Shown one piece after another: positions 17,960 through 26,362 of a stretch of 64,000 bases of DNA. The stretch comes from an uncultured Collinsella sp. (GTDB lineage Bacteria > Actinomycetota > Coriobacteriia > Coriobacteriales > Coriobacteriaceae). The DNA is taken from positions 8,111 to 72,110 of the forward strand of contig CABRHX010000012.1 in assembly GCA_902470805.1 (NCBI GenBank). Reading direction: 5' to 3'. Both the position numbers and the translations under genes were made by a program. Numbering within the stretch: position 1 is the stretch's first letter; every line of letters starts with the position of its first letter. The notes beneath the pieces are model-generated. The model did no database searches, had not been told where the DNA came from, and saw only the letters and a program-made list of their open reading frames with translations.

Positions 17960-19084
17960 CTAGCGATCAAACTCCGCCAGCGCCTCGCCCAAAAGCCTCA
18001 GGCCCTCGCGCAGAACGTCCTCGCTCGCGCAGTAGCCCAGGCGTGCGCCACAGGGAAGCTCAAAGCGGCTGCCGGGTACCAGCAGCACTCCCCTCTCGGA
18101 CAGCAGGCGCTTGCAGAACTCCTCGTCGTCCTCGGGAATATCCAGCTGGATAAACGAGGTAGACACGCCCTGTGGGGCCGTCCAGGAAACGCGATGCTGC
18201 GTATCGATCCAAGCCTGCGCGATATCGCGGTTGCCAAACACGATCTTGCGATTGCGCTCGAGGATCTTGTCCTTGTGCTCAAGCACATAGGTCGCCAAGG
18301 CGTCGTTGAACACACCGCCGCAGATCATGGTGTAATCGCGATAGGTACGGATGCGGTTGGACACCTCTTCGTCGGCCACGACCCAGCCCACGCGGGCCGC
18401 AGGCGTCGAATAGGTCTTCGACAACGAGTTGGTGACAATGGCCCTCTCGTACACGTCGACCATCGACATAAAGGACTCAGTGTTTTCGAGCGGCAGATAC
18501 ACCTCGTCGCACAGCACGTAGGCGCCCACCGAACGGGCGATCTCGGCAATCTGGCCGAGCATATCGGTATCGAGCACCGTACCGATGGGGTTCGATGCGT
18601 TGTTTATGCAGATAAGCTTGGTGTTGGGGCGCACCAAGCGCTTGAGTTCCTCGATATCGGGCTTCCAGCCGAGTTCCTCGCAAAGCTCCCAATACTCGAC
18701 CTCGGCGCCCAGCGTGCGCGGAATCTCGTAGAGCGGCGCGTAGGTGGGCCACTCGGCGATAACGTGGTCGCCGGGCTCGACCACGGCCATGATGGCGTTG
18801 AGGTTCGCACCCGTGCAGCCATTGGTCTGCAGAATGTGGTCGGGATTGACCTCCCGACGATACAGCTTAGCAACCACGGCCTTAAACTCCGGCGAGCCCT
18901 CGATCCAGCCGTAGTTCATCTTCTCGCGGTCCAGGCGCTCGTAGAACGTGGCGCCGTCCTGCTCATCGAGCGCGCGCAGCTCGCCCATGGTGAGCGACGA
19001 GATCGTCGACTGGGCGATGTCCCACGTGGCACTTTTCTCCCAAACGTTGAGCCATTCCTCAACGCCAATCGTCTTGATGTCCAT
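17960..19084 (-). CDS. PLP-dependent class I/II aminotransferase
   Basis: 374 residues, fold type I. Visible are NGCTGANLNAIMAVVEPGDH (cofactor phosphate region), NNASNPIG, CDEVYLPLE and the Schiff-base lysine in SLSKTYSTPAARVGWV. ATG 19084 has AAGGAG seven bases upstream; the longer frame to 19138 is not needed. The amino donor is unknown. Its place between two arginine deiminase genes suggests a role with arginine, ornithine or citrulline-derived nitrogen, but that is only context. It has its own terminator and may be cotranscribed with arcA copy 2. Confidence 0.85.
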   Translation of the reverse strand: MDIKTIGVEEWLNVWEKSATWDIAQSTISSLTMGELRALDEQDGATFYERLDREKMNYGWIEGSPEFKAVVAKLYRREVNPDHILQTNGCTGANLNAIMAVVEPGDHVIAEWPTYAPLYEIPRTLGAEVEYWELCEELGWKPDIEELKRLVRPNTKLICINNASNPIGTVLDTDMLGQIAEIARSVGAYVLCDEVYLPLENTESFMSMVDVYERAIVTNSLSKTYSTPAARVGWVVADEEVSNRIRTYRDYTMICGGVFNDALATYVLEHKDKILERNRKIVFGNRDIAQAWIDTQHRVSWTAPQGVSTSFIQLDIPEDDEEFCKRLLSERGVLLVPGSRFELPCGARLGYCASEDVLREGLRLLGEALAEFDR

Positions 19085-19139
19085 GGCCAAGCTCCTTACA
19101 AAAGCAGTCATCCAATCGTGTTGACGTCCCTCATACAAG

Positions 19140-19173
19140 ATTGGGGCGGTGCGAAAACCCGCACCGCCCCAAT
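19140..19173 (-). terminator. Hairpin between arcA copy 2 and the aminotransferase
   Basis: Perfect 14-base arms (19140-19153 and 19160-19173, ATTGGGGCGGTGCG and its complement) with a 6-base loop. There is no T run on the minus strand, so read-through into the aminotransferase is plausible. Confidence 0.55.
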
Positions 19174-19233
19174 GGGAGACATCTAATGGCAGCTAGATGT
19201 ATGTATTATGACCTGTACGGGTCCTGAAAGACC

Positions 19234-20475
19234 TTAGAGGTCCTCGCGCCAGAAGGGCATGCTCATGCAGCGCGGGCCGCCGCGGCCGCGGGAGAGCTCG
19301 GCGGAGGGCACGACGAGAAGGTCCAGGCCCTCCTTGTACAGCACGTCGTTGGTGACGGTGTTGCGGGCGTAGACGCAGATCTTGCCGGGCTCGACGCACA
19401 GGGTGTTGGAGCCGTCGTTCCACTGCTCGCGGGAGGCCGCGATCGGGTCGCCGCCGCCGCAGGGGATCAGCTTGACCTGGTCGACGCCGGTGGCGTCCTC
19501 CAGGACGTGCTCGAGGGTGTCCTCGATCAGGCGGATGTTCACGTCGCCCGGGTTCTTGCCGGCGGTCAGCTCGTAGACGCGCAGGGTGCCCATGATGGCG
19601 GGGTGGATCGTGAACTTATCGACGTCGATCTGGGTGAAGACCGTGTCGAGGTGCATGAAGGCGCGCGAGACCGGGATGTCGAAGGCCAGGATGCGCTCGA
19701 CCTTGGAGTCGGAGTTCCAGAAGATGTTCTGGGCCATGACGTCGATCGCGGCGGCCTGGGTGCGCTGGGAGATGCCGACGGCGAGGGTCTTCTCGTTGAT
19801 GTTCAGCACGTCGCCGCCCTCGGTGTGGAACTGGCAGTCGCGGCGGAAGTACAGCGAGACGTCCTTGTAGTCGGGGTGGTACTTGAAGATGTACTTGCCG
19901 TACAGGGTCTCGCGGTTGCGGGTGACCGAGTACATGCGGTTGAGGTTGACGCCCTCGCCGACGACCGCGAACGGGTCGCGGGTGAAGTAGAGGTTGGGCA
20001 TCGGGTCGATGATCAGGTCGGACTCGGACTCGGAGTTGACCAGGGAGTCGAGGGTCGTGGACGCCGTGAGGGGCATGTCGATCTCGGACTTGGTCATGCC
20101 GGCCATGGTCTTCTTGACGAACTCGAGGTTGTCCTCGATGGAGTCCAGCTTCTCGCGGACGATCTGCGGCATGTGCTGGCCGCGGATGCCGGCCTCGGCG
20201 ATGTACTGGTCGGTGAACTCGGCGCGGGCGCCGGGGACCTGGTCGAACACCTCGGCGACGAGGTTCTCGAGATAGAGGACCTCCACGCCCTGGTCCCTCA
20301 GGATCTGGGCGAAGGTGTCGTGCTCCTGCTGCGCGACCTCCAGGAACGGGACGTCGTCGAACAGGAGTCGCTCGAGCTCGTCGGGCGGCAGGTTGAGGAG
20401 CTCGTCGCCGGGACGGTGCAGGCAGACCTTCCTGAGCTTGCCGATCTCGGAAGGCACGTGCAGACCTTTCGTCAT
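19234..20475 (-). CDS. arcA: Arginine deiminase (copy 2)
   Basis: Same 413-residue protein as the copy at 16148-17389, with the same FTRDPFA, HLDTVFTQID and C-terminal CMSMPFWRED motifs. The identical block runs 19234-20510, including the ribosome-binding site and 35 bases of leader, then stops abruptly. Both copies look intact. Different promoters suggest they can be expressed under different conditions, or that the pair serves gene dosage. Confidence 0.97.
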   Translation of the reverse strand: MTKGLHVPSEIGKLRKVCLHRPGDELLNLPPDELERLLFDDVPFLEVAQQEHDTFAQILRDQGVEVLYLENLVAEVFDQVPGARAEFTDQYIAEAGIRGQHMPQIVREKLDSIEDNLEFVKKTMAGMTKSEIDMPLTASTTLDSLVNSESESDLIIDPMPNLYFTRDPFAVVGEGVNLNRMYSVTRNRETLYGKYIFKYHPDYKDVSLYFRRDCQFHTEGGDVLNINEKTLAVGISQRTQAAAIDVMAQNIFWNSDSKVERILAFDIPVSRAFMHLDTVFTQIDVDKFTIHPAIMGTLRVYELTAGKNPGDVNIRLIEDTLEHVLEDATGVDQVKLIPCGGGDPIAASREQWNDGSNTLCVEPGKICVYARNTVTNDVLYKEGLDLLVVPSAELSRGRGGPRCMSMPFWREDL

Positions 20476-20510
20476 GGCCTCCTACCTTTCTTTCGGGCCT
20501 TACTGGCCGA

Positions 20511-20960
20511 ATGTATCAGCGCCCCTCCGTATGGGACGCTGCTTGCTGACAGCTCTAGTTATATCCAAAAACCACCTGCAATTCCACCTCGCCCCCGAAC
20601 GGTCAGCAAAGTGCGATGAACGGTATATCGCATATGATTCCCCCATGATGCACTTCGGTTCTCTAAAGCAGGTTTTCAAAGGTAAATGTTCTTTTTTCTA
20701 AGGAATTAAGCTAGATTGCACAAATATTTTCATGTTTAGGAATTGCATAGCTAAAACGGTTTTCTGCATATATATGTCGTTTGTCCATGATTCAATTTGG
20801 ATTCGATTATATTCAGCTCGCAATCATTCTTATTCATACATCCTCACCAGTTGAGTATGGATATAGATTGTTTCCAAACGAGTTGGACAGTTAGTTGCAT
20901 GCCTTGGCAGCGTAAGAAGTAGGTAAAGATACCGTTCACGCGATACGTCCGTGCCAGCGG
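20511..20960 (-). promoter_or_regulatory. Upstream region of arcA copy 2 with an ArgR-like box
   Basis: Gene-free, AT-rich interval between divergent arcA copy 2 and ppk. Bases 20511-20640 are a diverged version of the arcA copy 1 leader, sharing GCGCCCCTCCGT, TATATCCAAAA and GCCCCCGAACGGT. On the minus strand 20822-20838 reads TATGAATAAGAATGATT, an imperfect ARG box (TGAATWWWWAT with one mismatch in the W tract). It lies about 350 bases before the start, at nearly the same distance as in copy 1. Confidence 0.45.
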
Positions 20961-21026
20961 TCGACTAAATTGAGACAATAGTGAAAAGTGTTAGGCTACC
21001 GTCCTCTGTGGGGACTGAACGGACAG

Positions 21027-23606
21027 ATGCATATGCCGAGCAAAATCGAAAAGAAGCAAGCCGCCGCAAAGCTGCGCAAACCGCCGCGCGACTTCTCGTA
21101 CACGCAAAACCGAGAGCTCAGCTGGCTGCGCTTTGACAACCGCGTGCTTGACGAAGCCTTCGATGAGACCGTTCCGCTGTTCGAGCGTCTAAAGTTCGTG
21201 TCGATTTTCGAGTCCAACCTCGACGAGTTTCTCATGGTGCGCGTGGGCGGCCTGTCCGATCTGGCAGAGCTCAAAAAACAACCTGTCGACAACAAGAGCA
21301 ATATGACCGCCTCCGAACAGGTCGATGCCGTCATGGCCGAAATGCCCGGGCTCCTTACCCGTTGGGAGTCCATCTTTAAGAGCATCGAGGGCAAGCTCGA
21401 CACCTTGGGCGTTCACCGCGCCCGCATCGATTCGCTTACGCCCGAGGAGCGCACCTTTGTAACCCGCTACTTCCAGGCCTACGTGTCGCCGGTCATCTCG
21501 CCGCTGGTCATCGATCCGCGCCACCCCTTCCCCAACCTGCGCAATGGCGCGCTCTATCTGGCCTGTGGTCTGGACGGCGCCACCGACGAGGAGAGCCTGC
21601 TGGGCCTTATCGAGATTCCCGCCTCGATGAACCGCGTGGTCGAGATCCCCTCGCCCACCGGCACCTACTCCTACATCTTGCTCGAGGACGTCATCCTCGC
21701 CTGCCTGGACAGCTGCTTTGGCTCCTATAAGCCGCTGGATCGTGCGCTGATCCGCGTCACCCGCAACGCCGACATCGATCCGGACGGCGAGGGCGTCGAA
21801 GAGGAAGAGGACTACCGCCAGCACATGAAGCGCATCCTCAAGAAGCGCCTGCGTCTGCAGCCGGTAGTGCTCGCGGTCTCGGGGTCGCTCGAGAAGGCAA
21901 CGCTCAAGACCATCCGCAAGGCGCTCGAGCTTTCGCGCCGCTCTGTCTTTACCTGCGATATCCCGCTCGACCTGGGCTACGTCTTTGGCATTGAGGGCAA
22001 GATTCCCGAGCACCTGCGCAACGAGCTGCTCTTTACGCCGTTTAGGCCGCAGCCCAATCCCACCATCGACATGACCCGCTCCATCCGCGAGCAGGTGCTG
22101 CAGCACGACAAGCTGCTCTTTTATCCCTATGAGGCCATGAACCCGTTCTTGGACCTGGTGCACGAGGCCGCCTATGACCCCGAGTGCATCTCGTTGCGCA
22201 TCACGCTCTACCGCGTGGCCAAGCAGAGCCGCCTGTGCGAGTCGCTGATCGATGCTGCCGAGAACGGCAAAGAGGTCACGGTGCTCATGGAGCTCCGCGC
22301 GCGCTTTGACGAGCAGAACAACATCGAGTGGGCCGAGCGCTTGGAAGAGGCCGGCTGCACCGTCATCTACGGCTCCGAGGGCTTTAAGTGCCACTCCAAG
22401 ATCTGCCAGCTCACCTATCGCGAGGGCATGGCGCTAACGCGCCTGACGCTGCTGGGCACCGGCAACTTTAACGAGAAGACGGCCAAACTCTACAGCGACT
22501 TTATGCTCATGACCGCCCACCCCGGCATCGGCGAGGACGCCAACCTGTTCTTCCGCAACCTGTCGCTGGGCAATCTGCGCGGCGATTACCGCTTCCTGGG
22601 TGTGGCGCCCGTCGGACTGAAACCGCTCATCATGCGCGGGCTTGACCGCGAGATCCAGCGCGCCCTTGCCGGCGAGCCCGCCCGCGTGTTCTTTAAGCTC
22701 AACTCACTGACCGACCGCGAGGTTATCGACAAGATCGCCGAGGCATCGTGTGCCGGCGTGCGCGTAGACATGATCATCCGCGGCATCTCGTGCCTCAAGC
22801 CCGGTGTTCCGGGCAAGACCGAGAACGTGCATGTCCGCTCCATCGTCGGACGCTTTTTGGAGCACGCGCGCGTCTATGCTTTCGGCGTGGACTCGGACAT
22901 GATTTACCTGAGCTCAGCCGATATGATGACGCGCAACACCGAGCACCGCGTGGAGATCGCCTTCCCCGTGCTCGACCCCACCTGCCGCGCCCTAGTGCAC
23001 GAGTACATGGGCATGCAGCTGCGGGACAACGTGAAGGCCCGCAGCCTCACGAGCGACGGCACCTGGGTCCCCGTGGAGCGTGCAGAGGGTGAAAAACCCT
23101 TCAACTCGCAGGAAGCTCTGCTGGAGCGTGCCTATCGCAACGCCGAGGCCGCCGCGCAACAGCGCGCACAGGAGAAGGAACGCGTAGCCGAGGAGGCTAT
23201 TCAGGCCGAGGTTGAACATGGGGCAGCTGCCAAACCGAAAGCGGTTGCCGCTCCCCCGGTGAATGAGCCCGAGGCTGCCGCAGAGCCCGCCGTGGAGAAA
23301 GCGCCCGCGCCCGCTACCGCGACTCCGGGGCCCGCCGCCGAGGCAAAGCCCGCCCCTGCTCCTGAGCCGCAGCCGGCCGCACCCGAGGTTCAGAAGGTCC
23401 AGGCGACCGTCATTGAGCCCGAGCCTGCACCTGTACCTCGGCCCGAGCCTCAGGTCACCAAGCCCGCACCCGAGACGAGTGCCCGTCGCGATAAGCCCGC
23501 TGGCAAGACCAAGGCCATCGAGCGCCATCGCCCCGGCCGCGTGCGCATGGGTCTGGGCCTGATCGGCCTGGGTCTTAAGACGCTCATTACCGGCAAGACG
23601 AAATAG
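21027..23606 (+). CDS. ppk: Polyphosphate kinase PPK1 with an unusual C-terminal tail
   Basis: Polymerises the ATP gamma-phosphate into polyphosphate. About 859 residues: N and H domains starting FSYTQNRELSWLRFDNRVLDE, then two PLD-like domains with GFKCHSKICQL (autophosphorylated His), GTGNFNEKTAKLYSDF and YLSSADMMTRNTEHRVE. The family normally ends near residue 700. Here about 150 more residues follow, rich in Ala, Pro and Glu, and ending in a basic, Gly/Leu-rich segment RVRMGLGLIGLGLKTLITG. Start ATG 21027 or 21033 is preceded by GGACAG; a longer frame starts at 20988. Confidence 0.95.
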   Translation: MHMPSKIEKKQAAAKLRKPPRDFSYTQNRELSWLRFDNRVLDEAFDETVPLFERLKFVSIFESNLDEFLMVRVGGLSDLAELKKQPVDNKSNMTASEQVDAVMAEMPGLLTRWESIFKSIEGKLDTLGVHRARIDSLTPEERTFVTRYFQAYVSPVISPLVIDPRHPFPNLRNGALYLACGLDGATDEESLLGLIEIPASMNRVVEIPSPTGTYSYILLEDVILACLDSCFGSYKPLDRALIRVTRNADIDPDGEGVEEEEDYRQHMKRILKKRLRLQPVVLAVSGSLEKATLKTIRKALELSRRSVFTCDIPLDLGYVFGIEGKIPEHLRNELLFTPFRPQPNPTIDMTRSIREQVLQHDKLLFYPYEAMNPFLDLVHEAAYDPECISLRITLYRVAKQSRLCESLIDAAENGKEVTVLMELRARFDEQNNIEWAERLEEAGCTVIYGSEGFKCHSKICQLTYREGMALTRLTLLGTGNFNEKTAKLYSDFMLMTAHPGIGEDANLFFRNLSLGNLRGDYRFLGVAPVGLKPLIMRGLDREIQRALAGEPARVFFKLNSLTDREVIDKIAEASCAGVRVDMIIRGISCLKPGVPGKTENVHVRSIVGRFLEHARVYAFGVDSDMIYLSSADMMTRNTEHRVEIAFPVLDPTCRALVHEYMGMQLRDNVKARSLTSDGTWVPVERAEGEKPFNSQEALLERAYRNAEAAAQQRAQEKERVAEEAIQAEVEHGAAAKPKAVAAPPVNEPEAAAEPAVEKAPAPATATPGPAAEAKPAPAPEPQPAAPEVQKVQATVIEPEPAPVPRPEPQVTKPAPETSARRDKPAGKTKAIERHRPGRVRMGLGLIGLGLKTLITGKTK

Positions 23607-23629
23607 TCGTTTGTAGAAGCAGTTTGTAG

Positions 23630-23676
23630 AAGCGCCCCGCATTTGAGGAAAGCCTCGGATGCGGGGCGCTTTTCCC
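23630..23676 (+). terminator. Intrinsic terminator of ppk
   Basis: AAGCGCCCCGCAT pairs with ATGCGGGGCGCTT, followed by TTCC. Just before it TTTGTAGAAGC occurs twice in tandem (about 23610-23632). Confidence 0.85.
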
Positions 23677-23719
23677 TGCTACCATGGTGCGAACAACAAC
23701 GCGAATGACAGGCAGGAAT

Positions 23720-25033
23720 ATGAAGCTCACTATAGAATCGATGACCTACGGCGCCGACGGGCTGGCGCACGCCGACAACGGCAAGGCCGTCTTTGTGCAG
23801 GGTGCCGTGGCAGGCGACATCGTCGAGGCCGAGGTCGTACAGGACGGCAAGTCGTTCATGCGCGCCCGCACCACCGAGATTCTGGAGCCAAGCCCCGATC
23901 GCATTCAGCCTCCCTGCCCCTTCGTGGGCATCTGCGGCGGCTGCTCGTGGGGCAATCTCTCACGCACGGCACAGCTCGCCGCCAAGGAGCAAAACCTGCG
24001 CTCCACGCTCGAGCGCATCGGCAAGTTCGCTCCTGAGCAGGTCGATGAGTTGGTACAGCCCATCTGCCACACCAAGGACGACTGGGGCTACCGCAATAAA
24101 ATCGAGCTCGAACCGACCGTCGTCAACGGTCGCGTGCGCCTTGGCATGCACGGTGTCGACCCCAGCAAAATCGTGACCGTCGATATGTGTCCGCTGTTCG
24201 ATAAGCGCTTCCCGAAGGCACTCAAATCGGTCGTCGGCGCACTTAACTATCTAAGCGGCAGCCATGACTTGGGGCTCGAACGCGTGGGCATTCGCGCATC
24301 GCGCCGCACCAAGGCACTCGAGGTCGCACTCTGGACGCCGACAGGCTCCTTCCCGCGCTCGCAGGTCTCCCGCGTGCTGGCGGACGCCGCTCATCCCACG
24401 AGCATCGTGCGCGTGATGAGCAAGGGCGAAAAGAAGGCCCGCCGTGTCTCTAAGGTGGAGATGCTCGCCGGTGAGGGCTCGTGGACCGAGAACATCGCTG
24501 ACGGCCAGATGCGCCTGTCCGCCCCATCGTTTTTCCAAGTCAACACCAAGGGCGCCGAGATTTTGATCGAGCTCGTTATGGAGGCGCTCGATCCGCAGGA
24601 AGACGAGCTTGCCGTGGACCTGTACTGCGGTGCCGGCACCTTTACCTTGCCGCTCGCCCGCCGCTGCGACTTTGTCGCTGCCGTCGAGGCCTACGGCCCC
24701 GCCGTGCGCGATCTACGCCGTAACCTGGAAATCAACAAGCTTGATAACGTCGACGTCATTGGCGGAGACGCGGTGCGCGAGTTCCCCGACCAGGACGCCG
24801 ATGTCCTAGTAGTCGACCCGCCGCGTGCAGGCCTAGCGCCTGAGGCCATCGACCTCATCGCCAGCACAAGCGCTCGCGATGTCGCCTATGTGAGCTGCGA
24901 CCCGGCAACTTTGGCCCGCGACCTCAAACGCTTTGTCGAGGAGGGCACCTTCTCTCCCATCAAGATCACGCCGGTCGACCTATTCCCGCAAACCTTCCAC
25001 TGCGAAACCGTCGTCCACCTCAAGCGCAACTAG
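23720..25033 (+). CDS. RNA 5-methyluridine methyltransferase, TrmA/RlmD family
   Basis: SAM-dependent uracil-C5 methyltransferase acting on tRNA or 23S rRNA. The 437-residue protein has an N-terminal TRAM-like domain (MKLTIESMTYGADGLAHADN), an Fe-S cysteine cluster (PPCPFVGICGGCSW with a later Cys in DMCPLF), the SAM motif DLYCGAGTFTLPLA and the catalytic Cys in VSCDPATLARDL, with VVDPPRAGL. The family fits, but the exact target uridine is not readable from sequence. ATG 23720 is preceded by CAGGAAT; an earlier frame start at 23684 is less likely. Confidence 0.9.
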   Translation: MKLTIESMTYGADGLAHADNGKAVFVQGAVAGDIVEAEVVQDGKSFMRARTTEILEPSPDRIQPPCPFVGICGGCSWGNLSRTAQLAAKEQNLRSTLERIGKFAPEQVDELVQPICHTKDDWGYRNKIELEPTVVNGRVRLGMHGVDPSKIVTVDMCPLFDKRFPKALKSVVGALNYLSGSHDLGLERVGIRASRRTKALEVALWTPTGSFPRSQVSRVLADAAHPTSIVRVMSKGEKKARRVSKVEMLAGEGSWTENIADGQMRLSAPSFFQVNTKGAEILIELVMEALDPQEDELAVDLYCGAGTFTLPLARRCDFVAAVEAYGPAVRDLRRNLEINKLDNVDVIGGDAVREFPDQDADVLVVDPPRAGLAPEAIDLIASTSARDVAYVSCDPATLARDLKRFVEEGTFSPIKITPVDLFPQTFHCETVVHLKRN

Positions 25034-25140
25034 ACACATGATCATTGCTCAGAAAAATCATTGGGAAATCGAGCGTGGCAAGCGGGGGTCTTCGGGGTAT
25101 AAGACGGCTAATTGTATGCCGCCCTATGAAAGGAACCCCC

Positions 25141-25683
25141 ATGCCCAGCGTTGCCGTTCTTGCCGCCGATGGCTTTGAAACGATTGAATGCCTGACCATG
25201 GTCGATGTCATGCGTCGCGGCGGCGTGCGCGCCACGCTCGTCTCGATTATGCCCACGCGCGAGGTCGTAAGCTCGCTGCAGATCCCCGTGACCTGCGATG
25301 CGCTCCTTGATGAGATCGACTTTGACGAGTACGACTGCGTCGTGCTACCCGGCGGCCTACCCGGTGCTACCAACCTGCGCGCCGATCAGCGCGTCTGCAA
25401 CGTGGTCCGCGAGTTCGCCGCAACCAAGCACGTCGCCGCCATCTGCGCCGCCCCGTTTATCCTGGGCGAGCTCGACCTGCTCGAGGGGCGCCACGCCACG
25501 TGCTTCCCTGGCTTTGAGAAAAGCTTCCCCGAAGGCGCCTATACCGGCGAGAAGGTCACGCAAGACGGCAACATCATCACCGCCAGCGGCATGGCCCAGT
25601 CGCTCCCCTTTGCGCTTGAGCTGCTGCGCACGCTCGCCGGCGACAAGGCCGTCGATAAGGTCGCCGAGGGCATTCAGCTATGA
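25141..25683 (+). CDS. DJ-1/PfpI family protein
   Basis: 180 residues of the DJ-1/PfpI flavodoxin-like fold. It contains the early Glu region DGFETIECLTMVDVMRRGG, the glycine-rich VLPGGLPGATNL and the nucleophile-elbow Cys in AAICAAPFILGELDLL. That arrangement matches the DJ-1/YajL branch, whose members act as glyoxalases, deglycases or chaperones; which applies here is not known. AAAGGA lies 5 bases before ATG 25141. Its stop overlaps the maf start (ATGA), so the two are translationally coupled. Confidence 0.9.
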   Translation: MPSVAVLAADGFETIECLTMVDVMRRGGVRATLVSIMPTREVVSSLQIPVTCDALLDEIDFDEYDCVVLPGGLPGATNLRADQRVCNVVREFAATKHVAAICAAPFILGELDLLEGRHATCFPGFEKSFPEGAYTGEKVTQDGNIITASGMAQSLPFALELLRTLAGDKAVDKVAEGIQL

Positions 25684-26261
25684 TTTTGGCTTCGCAATCA
25701 CCGCGCCGCATCGAGTTGATGCGCGAGGCGGGCTATGACATTCGCATCATTCCTGCCGATATCGACGAAACGCCGTTTGATGGCGAGGCCCCGCTTACGC
25801 TCGTTGAACGCTTAGCACGCGCCAAAGCCGCCGCCGTTGCCGCCGAACATGCCGAGCCCAATGAGCTGACGGTCGCGGCCGACACCATCGTCACCTTTGA
25901 CGGCAAGATTCTGGGCAAGCCGGCAACCGAGGACGAGGCGCGCACCATGCTCCGTGAGCTTTCGGGCCGCACGCACCAGGTCGCAACCGGCGTCTGCATC
26001 GTTAAGGCAGGCGACACGGCCGCCCCGCATGCCGCCGAGAGCCTGTCCTTTGTCGATGTGACCGACGTGACGTTCTACGAGCTCACCGACGAGCAGATCG
26101 AGCACTACGTCGCCTCGGGTGAGCCCATGGACAAGGCCGGCGCCTACGGCATTCAGGGCACAGGAGGACGCATGCTCGTGCACGATATTTCGGGCGACTT
26201 CTATAACGTGGTGGGCCTACCCATCGCCCGCGTCGCGCGCGCGATTCAAAAACTCTCGTAA
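25680..26261 (+). CDS. maf: Maf-family nucleoside triphosphate pyrophosphatase
   Basis: House-cleaning pyrophosphatase acting on dTTP/UTP or modified pyrimidine nucleotides. The 193-residue protein starts MILASQSPRRIELMREAG, the conserved Maf signature, with AADTIVTFDGKILGKP and the C-terminal DKAGAYGIQG motif. Its start codon overlaps the stop of the DJ-1 gene by four bases. Maf proteins were first linked to septum inhibition, but the nucleotide pyrophosphatase role is the better supported one. Confidence 0.95.
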   Translation: MILASQSPRRIELMREAGYDIRIIPADIDETPFDGEAPLTLVERLARAKAAAVAAEHAEPNELTVAADTIVTFDGKILGKPATEDEARTMLRELSGRTHQVATGVCIVKAGDTAAPHAAESLSFVDVTDVTFYELTDEQIEHYVASGEPMDKAGAYGIQGTGGRMLVHDISGDFYNVVGLPIARVARAIQKLS

Positions 26262-26362
26262 TTGCATCTGGCGCTGGGTATCCCCCGGCGCCTACAATTT
26301 TGGCGTACCGTACGGATCCCGACCGGGCACAAGGCGCGGCGGAAAACCGATAGGAGTTAAAC

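Noticed and set aside
19140..19173. Another member of the variable-stem element families
   Set aside because: It is a simple 14-base hairpin with a short loop and no shared core or flanks; an ordinary intercistronic hairpin is sufficient.
16148..20510. arcA duplication as an assembly artefact
   Set aside because: Different flanking sequence on both sides, a distinct gene between the copies and diverged promoters argue for two real copies; still worth a long-read check.
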